From assembly GCF_900699785.1 (NCBI RefSeq), contig NZ_LR535679.1:1178001-1242000 (forward strand): DNA of 64,000 nt. The letters are read 5' to 3'. Under the pieces are notes generated by a model that was not told where the DNA came from, ran no database searches, and worked only from the letters and a program-made list of their open reading frames with translations. This DNA comes from Campylobacter showae (GTDB lineage Bacteria; Campylobacterota; Campylobacteria; Campylobacterales; Campylobacteraceae). Below, in pieces: positions 1 to 8,859 of the stretch (position 1 is its first letter; each line of letters starts with the position of its first letter). Position numbers and translations under genes: made by a program.

Positions 1-339
1 TAATTAAATCCAGACCGTGCGATTAAATTTCAACTCCGCACTTGCGCTTAAATTTACGCCGCTTTTTCTCGCATCTTTTGCCTAAATTTAAGCCGTCCGC
101 TACTTTGTTTCGTTCCGCTTGTCCGCAAATTTAAACGATCCGCACTCCTTTTTCTCGCGATTGCCGTGCCTTTTTGTTTAAATTTCGCTCTTTTAAATTT
201 AGCGCCTTACGGAAATTTAAGATTTGGCAAAAACATCTAAATTTAAACAAACCTGTGCGAAGGCAAAATTTGCTTTGCGGCGCAAGCTTTACGCCTAAAT
301 TCCGCATGCTTGTCGCTCAAATTTACCGCCGCACTCGCC
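1..339. other. Intergenic stretch at window start, no gene seen
   Basis: No open reading frame of convincing length or composition is visible on either strand. The stretch is unusually dense in AAATTT-containing words (AAATTTAA, AAATTTCG and similar), which recur in intergenic DNA throughout the window. It lies downstream of the minus-strand metF-like gene. I see no clear terminator hairpin. Confidence 0.6.
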
Positions 340-1221
340 TTAAAGCGACCTAAACTCACGAGCTAGCTCCAGGCTCGCCTCGATCTCGGCACGCTTTGCC
401 ATCACGCTTTCGATGTTTGCGCTCAAATTTAGCCCGTTTTTGTCGCCGAATTTCTTTAGCTCGCGCCAAATTTCTTTGATGATCTCGCAACTTTGCGCTA
501 GATAGTCCTCGCTTGCGTTTAACCGCTCTTCGACCGAGCTAGGCACGCTAACGCCCAGCCACTTGATAAACTCTAGCGTTTTTGGATTGCCGGCCGTAGA
601 AAACGTGAGAAATATCGGCTCGGTTATCTTTGCGGCCGCGCAGTCTTCTAAAAATTTACGCGTCATCTGCGCGTCAAAAATCGCCTGCGAGATGAAAAAC
701 TTCGCTCCCGCCGCGATCTTTTCGCGCATTCTTTGCGGTTCATCGCCTTTTTTAGCGTGGCGCTCGGCGATACATACGCCGCCCGCGGCCAAATTTTCAA
801 ATTCGCCCGCGATCTCGTACGCGCGAGCCAAATTTAACCGTACTTTTTGCGAGCTAGACGTCGCTCCGACGAGCACGTTTAAATTTGAGCTTTGTTCGGA
901 TAGAGCCGCGCGAAACCCGTCCTCGTCGTAGCCGCTAGCCACGCGGTAAAAAACGCTCGGAGTCGCGACGCCCAGGTAGTCTCGGTAGTAAATTTCGGGG
1001 CTTAACGTCCCGCTAAACTCAAAAGTCCGTTCGCTTTCGTTTCGCTCGCTCTCGTCTTGCACCTCGTAAAGCACGAGTCCGTCGGCGTTTATGCTCTCTA
1101 TCCTACCCGTCCAGCGATCCGAGATGTCGCGCAGTTTAGCCTCCTCAAATTCGGCCTTGGGCGGCGTTAGTCCGTAGAGCACGAGCCCCTTTTCTTTGTT
1201 TAAAATTTTTTCTTTTAGCAT
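340..1221 (-). CDS. metF: Methylenetetrahydrofolate reductase-like protein (MetF)
   Basis: A 293-residue protein of the FAD-dependent MTHFR TIM-barrel family. The family reduces 5,10-methylene-THF to 5-methyl-THF, the methyl donor for methionine synthase. Family-like segments are GGVCIAERH in the middle and GAKFFISQAIFD after it. The N-terminus reads LYGLTPPKAEF where classical MetF has an EFFPPK-type start, so this is a divergent member. It lies 227 bp downstream of metE on the same strand; metE and metF are also neighbours in other campylobacters, and the two steps are consecutive. The start ATG opens the frame. Activity is inferred from family and context. Confidence 0.75.
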   Translation of the reverse strand: MLKEKILNKEKGLVLYGLTPPKAEFEEAKLRDISDRWTGRIESINADGLVLYEVQDESERNESERTFEFSGTLSPEIYYRDYLGVATPSVFYRVASGYDEDGFRAALSEQSSNLNVLVGATSSSQKVRLNLARAYEIAGEFENLAAGGVCIAERHAKKGDEPQRMREKIAAGAKFFISQAIFDAQMTRKFLEDCAAAKITEPIFLTFSTAGNPKTLEFIKWLGVSVPSSVEERLNASEDYLAQSCEIIKEIWRELKKFGDKNGLNLSANIESVMAKRAEIEASLELAREFRSL

Positions 1222-1448
1222 GAAATTTCCAAATTTAAAATGTAGAAAATCGCGCCGTTTGCGGTTAAATTTATGCCGTGGCGGCGCGTGCGCAGGATAA
1301 ATTATTCTCCAGCGACCGACATTTACTCCGCGTCAAATTTGAGCGAGTTTTAAAAATCATCGCCCAAAATTTAGCGGACAAAAGCCGCTTAGGCCGTAAA
1401 TTTAAACGGCAAAAGCGGCAAATTTAGCCGAGTCGCAAGCGGTTAAAT

Positions 1449-3722
1449 TTATGAATTTCTTACGATCTTGACGGCTTCGACCATATTTTTTAGGCTCGGC
1501 TCGACCTCTTCCCATTTGCGCGTTTTTAGGCCGCAGTCCGGGTTGATCCAGAGCTGTTCTTTCGGCAGAACCTCGAGTAGCGCGCGGATCTGACGCACGA
1601 TCTCGTCGGTGCTAGGAACCCGTGGGCTGTGGATGTCGTACACGCCGGGGCCCACCTCTTGTTTGTAGCCGACGGATTTAAAGATCTTTAGCAGTTCGTT
1701 GCCGCTGCGAGCGGTCTCGATACTGATGACATCGGCGTCCATCGCCTCGATCGTCTTAATGATGTCGTTAAACTCGGAGTAACACATATGCGTGTGGATC
1801 TGAGTTTTTGGCTCGGCTGAACTAACCGAGAGCTTAAAGCAATCAACCGCGAATTTCTCGTACGCAGGGATGTTTTCGGTGCGTAGCGGATAGCCCTCTT
1901 TAAACGCCGCTTCGTCCACTTGGATGATTCGGATGCCGGCATTTTGCAGGTCTGCGATCTCGTCAAATATGCAAAGTGCAAGCTGCTTAGCCACTTCGCT
2001 GCGAGGCAGGTCGTCGCGCACGAAGCTCCAGTTTAGCATAGTCACCGGACCCGTTAGCATGCCCTTCATTATGCGGCTAGTGCGGCTTTGGGCGTATTTC
2101 ATCCACTCGACGGTCATCGCTTTTGGGCGGCTCACGTCGCCGAAAAGTAGAGGCGGTTTCACGCAGCGGCTACCGTAGCTTTGCACCCAGCCGTTCTCGC
2201 TAAACGCGTAGCCCTCGATCTGCTCGCCAAAATACTCGACCATGTCGTTGCGCTCAGGCTCGCCGTGAACTAGCACGTCTAGGCCGATATCTTCTTGAAA
2301 TTTGACGCAGTCGTCGATGTATTTTTTGATGCCGGCTTCATATGCAGCCGCGTCGATCTCGCCTTTTTTGAAGTTTTGGCGAAGTACTCTTAGCTCGACG
2401 GTTTGAGGGAAGCTGCCTATCGTCGTAGTCGGCAGAATGCCGTAGTTTAGGCTCTCGCGCTGGATTTTGATGCGATCTTCAAAATTATCTTCACGCTCAA
2501 ATTTGACTAGATTTTTCACGCGGTTTTGCACGCTTGAAGAGTGGATCAAATTTGACGTCGCGCGCGTTTTAACCGCAGCTTTGTTATCTTCGTAAATTTT
2601 ACTCTCCGCCGCATTTAGCGCTACGCCGTTAGCTAGTTTGGTTATGATTTTGATCTCGTCTAGTTTTTCTACGGCGAAGCTTAGCCAGCTTTTAACCTCG
2701 GAGTTTAGTTTTTCTTCGTATTTTAAGGTATAAGGCACGTGAAGTAGCGAGCAGCTAGGTCCGACGTAGAACTCTTTGCCGCAGATTTTTTCGCTGATCT
2801 CGCGGACTAAATTTACCTTTTCGTCGATGTTGCTTTTCCAGATATTTCGTCCGTCGATCACGCCTGCAAATAGCGTTAAGTGGCTATTTTTTATGGCTTC
2901 AAGCGCTTCAAAATTTCTTTTTCCGTGAACGAAATCAAGTCCGATGCCGTAAATTTTAGTTTTCGCCACCTCGGCTACCGCTTTTAGCGCGTGCTCGAAA
3001 TAGGTCATAAACACGATTTTGACGTTGCTTGCGGCTGCGGCTAGCTCGTTATATACTTTGGCGATGACGCTAAGTAGGATTTCTTCGTTTTTATCGGTCG
3101 CGAAAATCGGCTCGTCAAACTGCACCAAAATCTCATCGTCAAGCGTCGAAAGTAGCTCAAGAAGCTTTTTGTACTCGGCGACTAGAGCGTTTAGGTTTTT
3201 AAACGGGCAGCTGCCGTCGGTGGTCTTTGAAAGCGCCAAAAATGTAATAGGGCCGATCAAATTTACCTTGCCTTTTACGCCCGCAGCCTTTGCTTCTTCG
3301 TATTCTGCAAGGATTTTTGACGCGTCTAGCTTAAAGGTCGTCTCGGCGCTAAGCTCAGGCACGATGTAGTGGTAGTTTGTGTTAAACCACTTCGTCATCT
3401 CCATCGCTACACCGGTTTTGTTGCCGCGCGCGCAGGCAAAATATTGCTCTCGTCCGCTCAAATTTGCAAATCTAGGCGGTACGGCGCCAAATGTTATGAT
3501 GCTATCAAGCATAAGATCGTAAAATGAAAAATCATTTACGCTGATGGCCGAAATTTCGGCGTCTTTTTGATACTGCCAGTGTCTGTTTTTTAGCGTTTTA
3601 GCGACGCTTAGTAAATTTTCCTCGCTAAAGCCCTCTTTGCCGGCCCAAAGGCCCTCAAGCGCGCGCTTTAGCTCTCTTTTTTCTCCGATTCGCGGGAAAC
3701 CTGTAACATAACTTTTTATCAT
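1449..3722 (-). CDS. metE: Cobalamin-independent methionine synthase MetE
   Basis: A 757-residue protein, the full usual length for MetE, which transfers the methyl group of 5-methyltetrahydropteroyl-triglutamate to homocysteine in the cytoplasm. The zinc-site ligands are visible: H645 and C647 in IHTHMCYSEF, E669 in SIETARSG and C730 in NPDCGLKTR. The N-terminal half (SYVTGFPRIGEKRELK) is the duplicated barrel that binds the folate tail. It is transcribed away from the C69 peptidase gene, with a 554-bp upstream gap carrying a long palindromic repeat at 3781-3883. I see no methionine riboswitch. Confidence 0.97.
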   Translation of the reverse strand: MIKSYVTGFPRIGEKRELKRALEGLWAGKEGFSEENLLSVAKTLKNRHWQYQKDAEISAISVNDFSFYDLMLDSIITFGAVPPRFANLSGREQYFACARGNKTGVAMEMTKWFNTNYHYIVPELSAETTFKLDASKILAEYEEAKAAGVKGKVNLIGPITFLALSKTTDGSCPFKNLNALVAEYKKLLELLSTLDDEILVQFDEPIFATDKNEEILLSVIAKVYNELAAAASNVKIVFMTYFEHALKAVAEVAKTKIYGIGLDFVHGKRNFEALEAIKNSHLTLFAGVIDGRNIWKSNIDEKVNLVREISEKICGKEFYVGPSCSLLHVPYTLKYEEKLNSEVKSWLSFAVEKLDEIKIITKLANGVALNAAESKIYEDNKAAVKTRATSNLIHSSSVQNRVKNLVKFEREDNFEDRIKIQRESLNYGILPTTTIGSFPQTVELRVLRQNFKKGEIDAAAYEAGIKKYIDDCVKFQEDIGLDVLVHGEPERNDMVEYFGEQIEGYAFSENGWVQSYGSRCVKPPLLFGDVSRPKAMTVEWMKYAQSRTSRIMKGMLTGPVTMLNWSFVRDDLPRSEVAKQLALCIFDEIADLQNAGIRIIQVDEAAFKEGYPLRTENIPAYEKFAVDCFKLSVSSAEPKTQIHTHMCYSEFNDIIKTIEAMDADVISIETARSGNELLKIFKSVGYKQEVGPGVYDIHSPRVPSTDEIVRQIRALLEVLPKEQLWINPDCGLKTRKWEEVEPSLKNMVEAVKIVRNS

Positions 3723-3780
3723 TTTGATTCCTTTAAATTTGATTTCTTATTTTTAAATTTTATGTGCTATAAGCTTGCTA

Positions 3781-3883
3781 TTTTGAGATGAATTTGAATG
3801 TTGCGCCGAAAATTTTCGTCCCAAGGCTAGGCATACAGCCTGCCGCAGGGCGAAAATTTAAGCTCATTCAAAGTCGCTCAAAA
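3781..3883. repeat. Long palindromic repeat, copy A
   Basis: An imperfect palindrome of about 103 bp. The outer arms are TTTTGAG (3781) and CTCAAAA (3877-3883). Further arms pair inward, AATTTGAATG with CATTCAAA and AAAATTTTCGTCCC with GGGCGAAAATTT. The apical hairpin is GGCTAGGC with a CAGCCTGCC partner. The same architecture, with changed but still pairing arms, occurs at 56191-56292. It lies about 60 bp upstream of the metE start codon. It could be a palindromic mobile repeat or a structured RNA. Confidence 0.6.
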
Positions 3884-4276
3884 GAGCGGGCTTAGAAACG
3901 GCGGGTGGCAACCGCTTTTTCTCAAACTAAAATAAAATTTATAAAAAACTCTACTAAATAAATTTCGCCCAAATTTCAGACGCTGCTTCGTTTTGTTTTT
4001 AAAAATGCAATTACAATGCGCTCCTCGCGGCGATAGAAGTAAATTTGTATTAGTGTTTAAAAACGTGAAATTATTTAAAAATTTGGCTGTTTTTTTAAAG
4101 TCGTCTGTGGTTTTTTTGCTAAGATTAAAGAGTCTCAGGCATGGGGCAAGGCATTACGCTCATCCTTTGGGGTCAAATTTGAGCCGTATTATAAAGATTT
4201 TTAAAAAATAAATCAAGAAGTTTTTATCAAATTCGGGCTAAATTTGAGGCAGACCGCAGTCCGCCTCTTAACTTGC
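3884..4276. other. Rest of the metE-C69 gap, no credible gene
   Basis: AT-rich DNA between the palindromic repeat and the stop codon of the C69 peptidase gene. A 72-codon plus-strand frame at 3993-4211 has no ribosome-binding site and no family resemblance, so I do not call it. A short GC-rich inverted segment followed by TTTTT near 3905-3930 could be a weak terminator. Confidence 0.4.
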
Positions 4277-5776
4277 CTAGTCTTTTTTGCCTTTGTTTAG
4301 CGATTTTAGCTTGGCGTCGGTGTCGTCGGTTAGCATCGTGAAGATTTCGTTAGTTAAATTTTGCGTTAAAGCCTTGGCTTCTTTCATCATATTTATCGAA
4401 AATTCGTTTAGCAGCTTGTTTGCTTTGGCTTTGTCTTTTTTATAGAGCTTGACGTATTCGTCTTCAAATTTAGCCTGTTTGACCGCGAGCGCGTCCTCAA
4501 ACTCCTTATAAGCCTTTTTTACTACCGGCGAATACTTATCGTAGTCCATCATCACGAGAGTTTGCAGCTTTCTATACGTCCAATAAATCGACTCGTCGTC
4601 GGCCTTATACGAGCCTTTGTCGTAGCCGTCGATAAATTTGTCGAGGCCATAGTAATACGGCAAATAAACGCTAAGATCAGACATACCAAGCGCCACGTAG
4701 GTCACCCTGCCGATCTCTTGCGGTAGCCACGGGCGCACCTGCATCACGTGCGACTCGTAGGTTCTAAAGACGCTCACGGCGCGGTAGATGTTTTTTTGAT
4801 TTTCGTCTTTGCTAGAGTAGTTATCGTACGGCGTGCCGTCGTAGTGGGATCTGAGCGCGGTTTTTAGATCCTGCACGCTTAGCTTTTTAGCCGGTTTTAA
4901 AAATACCGGATAGTTGCCGCCGCCAAGGGTCTGCTTGTCTTTTAGCTCGGGATTAAACATCTGCTGCACCCAGCAAACGCGCGGATAGTTGTAGGTCACG
5001 TCTCTCTCGTCGTCTCTGGTGTAGGCTTTCGTAAACTGAAATTCGCCGTCTTTTGCCGGATCGTAGGCGCCGTTATCTTGGGCAAATTTGATCAAATTTT
5101 TCGATCCCATGAAATTTGGGTCGTTTTCTTTGTAATTTTGCAGTCTGCCCTGATTTGCGGAGACGAAATACTCGTCTTTTGGTAGTTTAACCGCCATCCA
5201 GTGATGACCCGTACCCGTTTCAAAGTACCAAAGCTCGTTTTTATCCACAAACACTACGCCAAAACCCTCTCCTGCACCCGTAGTTTCTACGATCTCGCCG
5301 AGCAGCTTCACGCCCTGCGCCGCACTTTTCATACGAGGCAGCAAGACGTCCGGTATATCGTCCTCCGTAATGCCGGTAGCTTCGTTATACGGATCGATTT
5401 TTAGCAGTTCGTCTTTGGCGTATATGGTCTCGGTGCCGCTGATACCAACGCCTGCGTCATTGTAGCCGACCGCGCCGTGAAGCTTAGTGTGAGAGTTTGC
5501 TATCGTCGTGTATCTCATGCCATCTTTTGGTAGCGGATATGTAAAATCATTTGCCCCGTCATGCGCCTTTGAGCTGTGGATGCCTTTTTGATTGGTTTTT
5601 TTGGGATGTATCAAAAACACCTGCGCCTTTATTGCCTTGCTATCGGCACTCCTAGCTATCAACATCGAGCCGTCGTCTGAGGCTCCCTCTCCAACCAAAA
5701 TAGTCGTGCAAGCTAGCGCGTTTGCGCAAAACATCGCGCTTATTACCGCCGCAGAGGCGAGAAACTTCATCTTCAT
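4277..5776 (-). CDS. Secreted C69-family peptidase (dipeptidase)
   Basis: A 499-residue protein of the C69/PepD family of N-terminal-nucleophile dipeptidases. A signal peptide (MKMKFLASAAVISAMFCANALA) is followed at once by Cys23 in CTTILVGEGAS. The family uses an N-terminal Cys exposed by processing, so signal cleavage itself would create the nucleophile. SADSKAIKAQ and the GTGHHWMAVKLP segment fit the family fold. The C-terminal 120 residues are Lys/Asp/Glu-rich and probably helical. It stands alone, minus strand. A periplasmic location is inferred from the signal; the substrate is unknown. Confidence 0.9.
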   Translation of the reverse strand: MKMKFLASAAVISAMFCANALACTTILVGEGASDDGSMLIARSADSKAIKAQVFLIHPKKTNQKGIHSSKAHDGANDFTYPLPKDGMRYTTIANSHTKLHGAVGYNDAGVGISGTETIYAKDELLKIDPYNEATGITEDDIPDVLLPRMKSAAQGVKLLGEIVETTGAGEGFGVVFVDKNELWYFETGTGHHWMAVKLPKDEYFVSANQGRLQNYKENDPNFMGSKNLIKFAQDNGAYDPAKDGEFQFTKAYTRDDERDVTYNYPRVCWVQQMFNPELKDKQTLGGGNYPVFLKPAKKLSVQDLKTALRSHYDGTPYDNYSSKDENQKNIYRAVSVFRTYESHVMQVRPWLPQEIGRVTYVALGMSDLSVYLPYYYGLDKFIDGYDKGSYKADDESIYWTYRKLQTLVMMDYDKYSPVVKKAYKEFEDALAVKQAKFEDEYVKLYKKDKAKANKLLNEFSINMMKEAKALTQNLTNEIFTMLTDDTDAKLKSLNKGKKD

Positions 5777-5937
5777 CGTTACTCCTTGATTTGAGATAAT
5801 AAATCTAAATGAAATTATAGGGCTAAAAATATTAATTAAATATAAAATTTAAGTTACTTTCAAGATTGTATTGTAAATTTGTTTTGTGTTTTTGTCGCGC
5901 GACGTATCAAATTTAAATTTCTTAAAGGAATTTTGGG

Positions 5938-5943
5938 TATAAT
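5938..5943 (+). promoter_or_regulatory. Sigma-70 -10 box for rpmI-rplT
   Basis: TATAAT preceded by TTTTGGG, the extended -10 context common in Campylobacter, 46 bp before the rpmI ATG. A perfect 12-bp palindrome, CTTACGCGTAAG, follows at 5950-5961 in the probable 5' leader and could be an operator or RNA stem. Confidence 0.65.
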
Positions 5944-5989
5944 CCCACTCTTACGCGTAAGGCGTAAAAGAAATTTTAAAAGGATTAGT

Positions 5990-6181
5990 ATGCCTAAGAT
6001 GAAGACAGTTCGCGGTGCTGCTAAACGTTTTAAAGTGGGCAAAAACAAGATCAAAAGAGGCTCTGCTTTTAGAAGCCACATTTTGACTAAAAAATCTCGC
6101 AACCGCAAGAGAGATTTACGCTCGCCTCAATACGTAGACAGCACAAACGTCGCAAGCGTCAAAGCGATGCTCGGAATTTAA
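5990..6181 (+). CDS. rpmI: 50S ribosomal protein L35
   Basis: A 63-residue, very basic protein beginning [18 protein letters not shown], diagnostic of L35. The start is the ATG at 5990, preceded by AAAAGGA; the open frame continues upstream to 5879 but that part is leader and promoter, not protein. rplT follows 82 bp later. The infC gene that precedes this pair in many bacteria is absent here; the upstream neighbour is the oppositely oriented peptidase gene. Confidence 0.97.
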   Translation: MPKMKTVRGAAKRFKVGKNKIKRGSAFRSHILTKKSRNRKRDLRSPQYVDSTNVASVKAMLGI

Positions 6182-6208
6182 GTTTTTGACGAAAAGTCAT
6201 TCCAAACT

Positions 6209-6241
6209 CCCCCGAATTTGGGGCAAGACTCACTCAGTGAG
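6209..6241 (+). promoter_or_regulatory. Two hairpins in the rpmI-rplT spacer
   Basis: CCCC-GAATTT-GGGG (about 6210-6223) and CTCAC-TCA-GTGAG (6229-6241) form back-to-back stems 23-55 nt before the rplT ATG. L20 represses its own operon through mRNA structure in other bacteria, so a regulatory stem here is plausible. No U-tract follows, so these are not intrinsic terminators. Confidence 0.35.
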
Positions 6242-6263
6242 CGCCGATTTGTAAAGGATAAAT

Positions 6264-6617
6264 ATGGCAAGAGTAAAAACAGGCGTAGTTAGAAGAAGAC
6301 GCCATAAAAAAGTTTTAAAACTAGCTAGAGGTTTTTTCAGTGCTAGACACAAACACTTTAGAAAAGCTAAAGAGCAATTAGAAAGAAGTTTGGTCTATGC
6401 TTACCGCGACAGACGCCGCAAGAAACGCGACTTCCGCCGCTTGTGGATAGTGCGCATCAACGCTGCGTGCCGCCTAAACGACATTAGCTATTCGCGCTTT
6501 ATCGCGGGACTTAAAAAAGCAAATATCGAGCTTGATAGAAAAATCTTAGCCGATCTAGCTATGAATGACGCAAAAGCTTTCAGCGAGCTAGCTTCAAAAG
6601 CAAAGGCTGCTTTATAA
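6264..6617 (+). CDS. rplT: 50S ribosomal protein L20
   Basis: A 117-residue protein of standard L20 length. It begins [20 protein letters not shown], the basic N-terminal tail that binds 23S rRNA early in 50S assembly, and contains the [15 protein letters not shown] block typical of L20. A strong Shine-Dalgarno (AAAGGA) precedes the ATG. It is the second gene of the rpmI-rplT unit and is followed by a terminator hairpin at 6623-6646. Confidence 0.98.
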   Translation: MARVKTGVVRRRRHKKVLKLARGFFSARHKHFRKAKEQLERSLVYAYRDRRRKKRDFRRLWIVRINAACRLNDISYSRFIAGLKKANIELDRKILADLAMNDAKAFSELASKAKAAL

Positions 6618-6622
6618 TACCC

Positions 6623-6646
6623 AGGGGCGGTTTCCCGCTCCTTTTT
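6623..6646 (+). terminator. Intrinsic terminator after rplT
   Basis: Stem AGGGGCGG / CCGCTCCT (one G-U pair) with a TTTC loop, followed by TTTTT. It starts just after the rplT stop codon. Confidence 0.85.
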
Positions 6647-6742
6647 CTCGCCAAATACACTTTCTATTATTTAAACCCGAATACACCAATAAACAAATGT
6701 CGATAATTTTCAAATAATCTAATCAAATAGTATAAATTTGTC

Positions 6743-7399
6743 TCAGCTATCTGCTGAAATTTTTTCCAAAAAAGCTTGGGTTTCGCGCTTTAAATTTTCC
6801 AAATCTCCGCTATTGTCTATCACAAAGTCCGCCATGGCACGCTTTTGTTCGATATCCGTTTGAAGCTCCACGCGGTGCTTTGCGGCGACGCGATCCAGCC
6901 TGTTTCGCTTCATTACGCGCTCGATCAGCGTATCTTTAGGCGCATAAACGACAGCTACTTTATCAAAAAACTCATACCTCTTGCCCTCAAAAAACAGCGG
7001 AATATCGACGAAAAAAAGCTTTTCTTTCGCCTCCAAAGCCTGCACCTGCGATAAAATTTCAGCCGTTATCTTTGGATGCAGTAGCGCTTCTAGCTTTGCA
7101 AGCTCCGCGGGGTCTTTAAACACTAGCTCGCCTAGTTTTTTGCGGTCCACAAAAGCGCGGAAGTCGGCCAAATTTTCCTCATCTCTGCTGGCGTCAAATT
7201 TGACCTGTGCGTCCTTTTGCACGACGTATTGCGCACCGAAAATTTCAGCTACCTGCACGGCGCAGCGATCCAAGATGCAGTGCGAAATCTTATCGGCATC
7301 AATGATCTCAAATCCGCGATCACGAAGCAGCTCGCAAACCGCACTCTTGCCGCTACCGATGCTGCCTGTAATGACGACGGCGTGTTTAAATTGCGGCAT
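6743..7399 (-). CDS. coaE: Dephospho-CoA kinase
   Basis: A 218-residue P-loop kinase catalysing the last step of coenzyme A synthesis, ATP-dependent 3'-phosphorylation of dephospho-CoA. The Walker A motif GSIGSGKS is at residues 12-19, followed by the CoaE-type RGFEIIDADKISH. LHPKITAEI and the FVDIPLFFEG segment are also family features. It is divergent from purM, with 73 bp between the starts. A long plus-strand frame running antisense through it is an overlap artefact. Confidence 0.95.
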   Translation of the reverse strand: MPQFKHAVVITGSIGSGKSAVCELLRDRGFEIIDADKISHCILDRCAVQVAEIFGAQYVVQKDAQVKFDASRDEENLADFRAFVDRKKLGELVFKDPAELAKLEALLHPKITAEILSQVQALEAKEKLFFVDIPLFFEGKRYEFFDKVAVVYAPKDTLIERVMKRNRLDRVAAKHRVELQTDIEQKRAMADFVIDNSGDLENLKRETQAFLEKISADS

Positions 7400-7472
7400 T
7401 TTGTCTCCGATTTTTTACTCCGATTTTAGCAATTTTTGGCTAAAATTAACCAAATTTCAACAAAGGGAAAAA

Positions 7473-8456
7473 ATGATAAGCTACAAAGACGCTGGCGTCG
7501 ATATAGACGCGGGAAATGACTTCGTAAACGCGATAAAACCATTCGTCAAAGCTACGCAAACTCCGCACGTTTTGGGCGGTATCGGCTCGTTTAGCGGCGC
7601 GGTGAGGCTGCCCGCAGGCTACAAAAAACCTGCGATCCTAGGCGCCACCGACGGCGTGGGCACAAAGCTGCGACTCGCGATCGACGCGCGCAAATTTGAC
7701 GGCGTAGGGCAGGATCTCGTCGCGATGTGCGTGAACGACCTCATCTGCAACTTCGCCGAGCCGCTATTTTTCCTCGACTATTACGCGACGGCAAAGCTCG
7801 AGATCACTGATGCCAAAGAGGTAGTAAAAAGTATCGCCGAGGGCTGCAAACTCGCCCGCTGCGCGCTGATCGGCGGCGAAACGGCGGAGATGCCCTCCAT
7901 GTATGAAAAGGGCGACTTCGACCTTGCGGGCTTTGCCGTGGGCATCGCCGAAGAGGATGAGATCGATCGCTCAAAATTCGTCCGCGAGGGCGACCTGCTC
8001 ATCGCGCTTCCTAGTAGTGGCCTGCACTCAAACGGCTTCTCGCTCGCGCGCAAAGTAGTTGCCGAGCTGGGGCTAAAATTTGACGATAAAGTGGACGGTC
8101 GCGCGCTCATCGATGTGCTTTTGGAGCCGACCAGGATTTACGTAGCCGATTTTTTAAATTTAAAAGACAAGATCCACGCGCTCGCGCACATCACGGGCGG
8201 CGGCATCGTGGAAAATTTGCCGCGCGTATTCCCTGAGGGGCTAGGTGCGAAGATCGAGCATGCCGCGATCAGCACGCCTGAGATCTTTAAAATCATTGCG
8301 CAAAAAGTGGAGCCGACCGAGATGATGAGGACGTTTAACATGGGCGTTGGTATGATTGTCGTAGCGCCGAAAGAAAATGCGGACTTCGTGCTCGCTAACA
8401 CCGACGGCTACGTTATCGGCGAGATCGTAAAAGGCAGGGGCGCGCAGCTAGTTTAA
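7473..8456 (+). CDS. purM: Phosphoribosylformylglycinamidine cyclo-ligase (AIR synthetase)
   Basis: A 327-residue protein, the usual PurM length. It makes aminoimidazole ribonucleotide from FGAM using ATP in de novo purine synthesis. It begins MISYKDAGVDIDAGNDFV; GATDGVGTKL and the IGGETAEMPSMY loop are diagnostic. The start is the ATG at 7473, because this is where the conserved N-terminus begins and AAAGGG lies just upstream. The frame is open back to 6981 but that stretch is antisense to coaE. A strong terminator follows. Confidence 0.97.
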   Translation: MISYKDAGVDIDAGNDFVNAIKPFVKATQTPHVLGGIGSFSGAVRLPAGYKKPAILGATDGVGTKLRLAIDARKFDGVGQDLVAMCVNDLICNFAEPLFFLDYYATAKLEITDAKEVVKSIAEGCKLARCALIGGETAEMPSMYEKGDFDLAGFAVGIAEEDEIDRSKFVREGDLLIALPSSGLHSNGFSLARKVVAELGLKFDDKVDGRALIDVLLEPTRIYVADFLNLKDKIHALAHITGGGIVENLPRVFPEGLGAKIEHAAISTPEIFKIIAQKVEPTEMMRTFNMGVGMIVVAPKENADFVLANTDGYVIGEIVKGRGAQLV

Positions 8457-8468
8457 ACGGTTAAATTT

Positions 8469-8508
8469 AACTTTGGCTCGTAAAATACATTGCGAGCCAA
8501 AGTTTTTT
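8469..8508 (+). terminator. Intrinsic terminator after purM
   Basis: A perfect 12-bp stem, AACTTTGGCTCG / CGAGCCAAAGTT, with a 12-nt loop, followed by TTTT. It lies 12 bp after the purM stop. Confidence 0.9.
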
Positions 8509-8859
8509 AATGTTGTAAATTTGCTCCATTTGCAGTGCAGGCTACAAAAAATATCGTTAGATTTACTTACTCTACCTATCAAATTCGACTGGACTATTTT
8601 GTTAGTCAAATTTTTGTTTGTAAAATATCTATTAAATCCTGAATAAAGAGCCAAATTTAGATAAAAATAACGTTAGCGTTTGTTAGTATGCGCAAGCCAA
8701 ACGTTAGACCACAAAGCAAACAGGCGCGAAATTATGTTATTCAAATTTAACAAAAACCTAAATCCTAAAAATTAAATATTATATTAAATAAAAATATTAA
8801 AGTGTAAATTTAATGCTTCTTGGCTAGAATTTGACAAATTTAAATACAAAGGACGGGCG
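8509..8859. other. Intergenic stretch, no gene seen
   Basis: AT-rich spacer between the purM terminator and the amidohydrolase start. The 68-codon minus-strand frame at 8448-8654 overlaps the terminator and resembles nothing. An AAAGGA ribosome-binding site lies near the end of the stretch, before the ATG at 8860; an upstream AT-rich run (8755-8815) may hold the promoter. Confidence 0.4.

Noticed and set aside
3723..3780. SAM/methionine riboswitch upstream of metE
   Set aside because: No S-box core is visible in the leader; the palindromic repeat nearby has a different design.
3993..4211. A 72-codon plus-strand frame upstream of the C69 peptidase end
   Set aside because: No RBS, no family resemblance, low-complexity Lys/Leu/Phe composition typical of AT-rich non-coding DNA.
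5860..6108. Minus-strand frame antisense to rpmI, and the upstream extension of rpmI to 5879
   Set aside because: L35 begins at 5990; the flanking frame is promoter and leader sequence, and the minus frame is antisense to a ribosomal protein gene.
6981..8456. A 491-codon plus-strand frame covering coaE antisense and purM
   Set aside because: PurM similarity starts only at the ATG at 7473, with a proper RBS; the upstream 164 codons are the antisense of coaE and have no family features.
8448..8654. A 68-codon minus-strand frame after purM
   Set aside because: It overlaps the purM end and its terminator hairpin and resembles no protein.
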